From: Apiospora phragmitis
Taxonomy: Eukaryota > Ascomycota > Sordariomycetes > Amphisphaeriales > Apiosporaceae
Length of the DNA stretch: 64,000 bases
Reading direction: 5' to 3'
NCBI GenBank assembly: GCA_038363925.1
Contig: JAQQWL010000009.1
Location: 3,455,215 to 3,519,214, forward strand
In this document: positions 58,615-64,000 of the stretch, piece by piece
How the letters are laid out: each line of letters opens with the position of its first letter
Position numbering within the stretch: the stretch's first letter is position 1
Notes under the pieces: model-generated
Seen by the model: the letters and a program-made list of their open reading frames with translations, nothing else
Told to the model about the DNA's origin: nothing
The model's database searches: none
Position numbers and translations under genes: made by a program

Positions 58615-59485
58615 CTACGCGTGGCTGGTGCTCAGCATGTGCCTCAGCTTCACGAGTGGCGTTGTCAGTTGTCCATTGTCCAGTACATTGCTCGTACTAA
58701 ACAGCTTTCACAGCGTCGTGATCCGTAGCAAACACATGTATGAAGATAAGGTGTGATGAAGTCAAGTATGGCTCTCCTTACCATCGTATGACGGAAAAGC
58801 TGCTCACCTCTATAGTATGAATGCGTTGTGGCACCCTGGTTGGCCATGGGTAGGCTGCTTTGTCTTCTACTTCCTAGGACGGTGACAGCATTGTCCTAGC
58901 CTACTGAAATAGTGAAGATGATGGCACTCAGCATGCCTGACGAAGTCGATATGATGGATATTTACAGGATCGGTGGTCTGCTCGCCGCCAGTTCGGCAAA
59001 TGATGGCAATGCGAAGAGCCAACATCATGAAGCGGGTTTCAGGTCCGAACCCAGGCCTAGTCTGGGGCCGTTGACAGGTCTGATCTCGTGGCCACAGCTC
59101 AGGAGCTTACGTCTATATCACGAAGCTCGCGATCCTTTGCTTGCCACCTCGACGTGGCAGGTGAAGCTTCGAAGACGGCTAGCCGTTCCTTGCCGGTACA
59201 CGAAGCCCGCCCGCGAGTGAGTCCGCGATAACAATACAGGTTGCAGGCTCGTTTCTCTATCCCGAGATATGGTTGAAGCCAGGTATGAGCATAGAAACGT
59301 CAGTGGTGGTTTATCTAACAGAGTATTCATTCATTTAGAAGTCCGACAGGGGGCCACCAGTATTACTTGAGGTACAGAATCCGAACAATGCTCATGGTCA
59401 TTTTACACTTGCGCCAAGGGCATTGGGGCAGAACCGTACAATTCATCGATAGCCTCTCCACAGGTATGTACCACTATCACGACCA

Positions 59486-62400
59486 TCACTCGTCATCCTC
59501 AGCAGCCACCTTCTCCACCAGGTAATATCGATCATACCCGGTAATAGTATCCCAGTCATGCTCTATAGCAAGTTTGTTAAGTTGGACAAGAACATTTTCC
59601 ATGTATGTGTCCTTCGCATGGCGGTCCTTCGTCCCTAGATCATTGATCCAGCCAATTCGGTTGAGCAGATAGTAGATGATGGCAATAAAAACGATAACGC
59701 CTATGGAGTACGCCCACACGATGACGAAGGTAACGATGTCGGTCCATCCGTTGGAGTTGTTGTTGAATGCCGCGGGCGGCGTCGTTCGCATTACACCCCC
59801 GCCCGAGCCCGATAGTCAGCCGAATAGACAGAAGATGGTTGGAAGAGCATCAACGCCCAGTATGGTGAACACAAACTGCCAAGATGGCCATGTCTTGCCG
59901 CCGCGTGTGACAAAGATGAGCCAGTTCTCGGTCAAGGAGACCTGGAGGAAAAGAACCTCCTGGATGGAGCCAAAGCGAGCAATGATGCCGCCACTTCGCA
60001 GAAACATCGTACCTCGCTCGGCAGATCCACTGTCAAATGTGCAGATTAGCAGCTGTCCTCCTGGCCGAGAAATTCCGTGCCACCGATACAACCGGAACTG
60101 GTCGGGGGTGGTATCGTGCAGTCCCAGGACGCGCAAAGGGAGGAAGCAGAGGGCATGGAGTGTACATACCGTCCCCGCCGCAAGGAGCATTCCCATGACC
60201 AACCTGATGACCCAGGACCCAGATCTTCTTCAGTTGCCATTCCACCGGCCTCGGCTCGACGTTGGTATTGTCATATGCAACGGCCACTGTGGCTAAATCC
60301 GCAAACAAGGCAACAAAGACGATGAGATCGGGTCTAATGGCCTCGTTGATAATAACCATTGACGTCGTCAAATATATCTCCAAGTGAAGGCACAGCGCAA
60401 TCCGGTATTGGACGTAAGCTTTATCCGCTGGAATATCTGCCGAGACGTCTTGATGGATAGGATAATGGTGCTCAGCCCTGGGTCCAAGAATACTATGTCG
60501 GCTGCCGCCTGGGCTGCCTCGGAAGAACCTTCCACGGCGGTTCCGCCGTCCGCCTTCTTGAGAGATGGCGCGTCACTCACGCCTGCGTACGTAGGTGAAG
60601 CCAACGTTAGTCACGGGTGTTTCTAGGCGTCGCCCAACCGAAACTCATCATCTCCCATCATGGCTCTGAGTGAGCCACGCTGCTGCAGCATCTCAACGAC
60701 TTGGTACTTATGCTCTGGGAATACCTCAGCAAAGCCATCTGCTCTTTCGACGAGGTCGCTATGGTGGTATTCGGGGTTAGATGATTCGGCACGACTCAGA
60801 CATTCAAAAAAGAGTGCTGGCTTATTGTTGTACTGTCCCCGAGAGGCCGCTACCCATCAATTTTGTTGAGTTGTACACCTGGTACCACTCAGCATCACAG
60901 ACAATCAAGTTAAGTCTCGCCAAGAGGGGTCAGTCCGGTACCTTGGTACCAAGCCCCAGCATCTTGCAGGTCTCCTTTGCAATAGCAATGGCATCTCCCG
61001 TGAGCATCTTAACCGGAACCCCGAGGGCCTGGGCCTCAATGATAATCTGCGCGGTGTCCTCCCGAGGAGGATCGAACATAGACAGCAAGCCGAGCAAGAC
61101 CCATGGCTCGTCGTTCTTCTTGTATGCCATGCCCAGCGATCGGAACCCTCTTCGGGCAAAGTCCTTGGTCTTGGTGTTGTATGCAGTGCGAGTCTCGTCA
61201 TACGCTTCGGTAAGTTGGAGAACGTTCTTGGGTGCCCCCTTTGCACATATGAATTTGTCATTCCCCAGGCGAGATTCGCAAGTAATGCGCTTCGAAACAG
61301 GGTCGATAGGCGTGAACTTGTCCGTCTTCCACCCTTGACGCAGGATGTCACGAGCTTTGGGGTATTTCTCCAGAGTCAATATGGTAACCTTATCGGTAGG
61401 ATCGAGGGATGCGACATTGTGCGAACTGGCAAGTGCAGCCACGGCCATCATCCAGTTGACATCCTGGCCCTCGATGACGAAGGGGTCTCGAATGCTCAAC
61501 TTGTTCGCCGTGAGTGTGCCCGTCTTGTCAGAGCATAGTACGTTGACACCCTGTAGACACCCGTCAGCATCGGACCGACGGCGGCCGTTCAGAACTCACG
61601 GCTAGGGACTCGATGGCTGTCAGTTTCTGCACTATGGCCCTTTGCTTGGCCAGGTAGGCGGCCCCCACGGCTAGTGTGGTTGTCGTCACCACGGGAAGGC
61701 CGACGGGGACGCCAATGATGAACAAGACCAGCGCGTAATGGAGTAGTGTCTGTACGCCTGGCCTGGCTACGGGGATGTGGTGGAAGAAACCGCCAATTTT
61801 GTTGCTCTGCAGACATAGCGATATTCAGATGAAGATCTATCTACTCTATTTGGGATGGATGAAGGTTATATACCCTTTCCTAGATAAACAGCGTATGCTG
61901 CTGCCTTGGCAGTGTATGCCTTACATGTGAACATACAAAGGGATGAAGTTAGGAAGCCTAAGCAACAAATCCAGGAAACTAAGATTCAAAACATGACAAG
62001 CACGAGCAACCAAGTACCAATGCTATCCATGACTTGCTTGAAGTGGCCTCGGTCCTTGGTTCCCTGAACCAAGTTCGCCGTTTTGCCAACAAAATAATAC
62101 CTCGCCAACGTGGTGAAGATGGCATAGGCTTTCCCGCGCTTGCAGCCCGTCGTGTGTAGAATACGATATCGCCCATGTACTTGTCGACAGCAAGGGACTC
62201 TCTGGTAATGGCGGACTGGTCGCAGGCGATGAGAGGTAGTCCGTAGTGGGAGTGTTCGTAATCGAAGTCCTCCTCGCCATCTTTCCTGGTGTTCTCATCA
62301 CCGCCCCCATCAGCTGTGGTTCCCCCGGGCGGCTCTTCGACGGCGCCTTCATCCCCAAATCTGTCTTCGTTACAGAGCTGAACAAATTCGTCGTAGTCAC

Positions 62401-63414
62401 CTGGTCTACTATAATCACAGATGAGCTGGCAGTCTCCTGGTAATTTTTGACCCTCGACAAGGATGTCCTGGAGGCAATTCAGGAATTTTACCCAGCCAGA
62501 GACAGAATTTTGCAGGAGGGCAACGGCGGGGGAAGGGGGTTTCTATATTCACTTACAATATCTCCTTGGCACAAGTTCACGAGCTAGAATCTGCTGCTTT
62601 TGGCCGTCTCTCACGACAGTGGCCCTCATGGCAATGTCCCCCTTCAGGCTAGCCACGACGTCCGCTGCTTGCTTCTCCTGTTAGAAGCCTACGAAGGCGT
62701 TCAGGAGCAAGATACCGACGATTACCCCAAAATCGACCCAATCGCCGAGACCCACCGCCAGAAGAGCCGCAGGCTCCATCACTTGCGTATGTGATGTGAG
62801 CGTTGCTCGATAGCAACCATACTAATGGGTGTAGTAGTACCCACCATATCGAATAGGCCTCTGGAAGAAGCCGAGGAATTTCGCAAACATGTTCTCCTTT
62901 TCCGCCGTCAGCTCGTTCCAGCCGAACGGCTTGCGCCGCGTTTCGATATCGTGGCTTGCAATACCCTGTCGTATGTTGGTCTCAAGCCACGACGAGGGTG
63001 GCTGTCCTTCCTTTATCACAGGGTGAGCCGGTTGTACAGGTGCCGGGGAGGATTTACAGAATTGCCACCACTTTTTGGACTGGAGGGGAGCCCCTGCCTG
63101 GCTAGCCACCGAAGCTCGTCGTTCGGCATCGTAATTTATGATGGAGCGCTGGAGAGCCTCGTACTCGGGCAGGTCATCTCCGCCGCCCTTCTCCGAGCTA
63201 CTTGGCAGGCTCGCATTCTTGGGGAGTTCGTCCTTCACCTGTTCCGTTAGACCAACGTCGTCTGATAGACGGACATGTTCTGTTGCAGTGCTCTGGCCTG
63301 TCGGGTGTATTTGGTAGTGCGGGCTGACTGGCCCAGTAGGATTACGGCCCTAGCCTCAACATCATCGTCAGCCGGCGCCCGGCTTGAGTCGTTGCGTTGA
63401 CGAAGAAAAGACAT
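59486..63414 (-). pseudogene. Plasma-membrane H+-ATPase (P3A, PMA-like) pseudogene
   Basis: The P3A H+-ATPase order is recognisable from ATG 63412-63414 (MSFLRQRNDS) to the C-terminus ending AEDDE. The family pumps protons out across the plasma membrane. The phosphorylation motif CSDKTGT is intact (Asp codon 61527-61529), but TGES reads TRES (62201-62203), and TGDGVNDAP reads MGDG then VSDAP with the T and N changed. Disablements are frameshifts near 63350, 62566 (+1), 62148-62153 (+2), 60421-60424 (-1) and 60012-60021 (+4), and stops at 62681-62683 (Tyr), 61986-61988 (Trp) and 59816-59818 (Trp). Probable introns are 62782-62844, 62468-62556, 61551-61599, 60879-60941 and 60030-60169; others are unresolved. 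At about 60641-60650 a splice donor appears to read ATGAGT. This must be a spare paralogue, because the main pump is essential in fungi. Confidence 0.9.
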
Positions 63415-64000
63415 ATCCTGCGTCGGCTTGTCGAAATACGCGGATGATCACAGATGGATCTCGGAGCGGTAACACCTGCCGCAGTTCACTAATGTGGGAA
63501 GAATGCAAGACATCGCGGTCGGCGCGGAGACATGGATGGCCGGAGTATTATCGCCTGCAATCTATAGAAACTATGGGACTCATGGTTCTGGCAATAGCGA
63601 CGTGTATGTGATGCATTCTGAGACTATGTCGCGAAGTCATGCAGAGATAGACTCCATCGGCTATATACTCACGCTATGGCGATAACCCAGGAGTGACGAT
63701 GGAAGACCTTGAAAGGCTGGATCAAAGATGGTCCTGTCTCCTAGCACCGTTCGCTGACCATACTACAGTACTTGGCTATGGTCTGGCAAGACAACCCCTG
63801 ATGCAACAAGGTTCCTGGCCACGAGCTCTTGCTCGGACAATAAAGGAAAGAATAGCGTGATGGGGAGAACGGCAGAGTCACTGGAATGCCGATAGTACCG
63901 TTGGCTGTTGTTTCCACCGAGGTCGCCGGAGAAAAATGCGCAGTTGCTAATGCATGCATAACACCGTGATGAAGCATTCTAGCCATTACTGCTGAGATCT
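63415..64000. other. Region upstream of the ATPase pseudogene
   Basis: No gene, RNA or repeat is supported. Composition is ordinary, with no RIP signature. Confidence 0.6.

Larger units (their letters stand above)
56548..59485. other. Long intergenic region upstream of the phytochrome gene
   Basis: About 2.9 kb between the phytochrome start and the 3' end of the ATPase pseudogene. It includes repeats of GGGGCCTGG near 56575-56592 and 57130-57155, a GCCAGT hexanucleotide tract and the paired CRE sites. Open frames are short and I support none as a gene. Confidence 0.6.

Overview
The window comes from a filamentous ascomycete (Pezizomycotina, probably a sordariomycete-like mould; the genus cannot be read from it). 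The evidence is short GT-AG introns of 58-140 bp with CTAAC-type branch sites, a fungal-type phytochrome hybrid histidine kinase, an HP1 chromodomain gene, and a large block carrying the signature of repeat-induced point mutation (RIP).

Bases 1 to about 43,640 are one continuous AT-rich block of nested, dead transposons. CpA and TpG are strikingly scarce, TpA is in excess and CpG is kept, as expected from RIP. I resolve three full-length Ty3/gypsy elements (E1 258-7916 minus; E2 8131-15867 plus; E4 19757-27426 plus). An older plus-strand element (E3, about 7953-29430) was split by E2, by a little-mutated solo LTR (17645-18264) and by E4. There is also a 3'-truncated element (E5, 33254-39515), two very decayed minus-strand elements (E6, 29907-32780; E7, about 41600-42462) and three Fot1/pogo-like DNA transposon copies (one split by E5). 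Target-site duplications and uninterrupted host sequence across the joints fix much of the insertion order. Several of the gypsy copies carry, antisense to gag-pol and just before the 3' LTR, remains of an extra reading frame with a Cys-rich motif followed by predicted coiled coil. The LTR subfamilies differ mainly in a swapped U3 cassette.

From about 43.65 kb the composition changes abruptly to ordinary genic DNA: a 50-codon single-pass membrane protein ORF (44429-44581 minus); a five-exon HP1 gene (45387-46527 minus), only about 1.7 kb from the RIP block that such a protein would be expected to bind; a two-exon conserved-looking protein with a CxxC finger and coiled coil (48688-50697 plus); a group VIII phytochrome histidine kinase (51535-56547 minus) with an apparent one-base frameshift between its GAF and PHY regions; and a clearly decayed plasma-membrane H+-ATPase-like pseudogene (59486-63414 minus) with several frameshifts, three nonsense codons and damaged catalytic motifs. 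The phytochrome upstream region holds two tandem perfect CRE palindromes.

All coordinates were read by eye. LTR ends, introns and TSDs were checked base by base. Outer limits of decayed fragments are approximate. Nothing was searched against a database.
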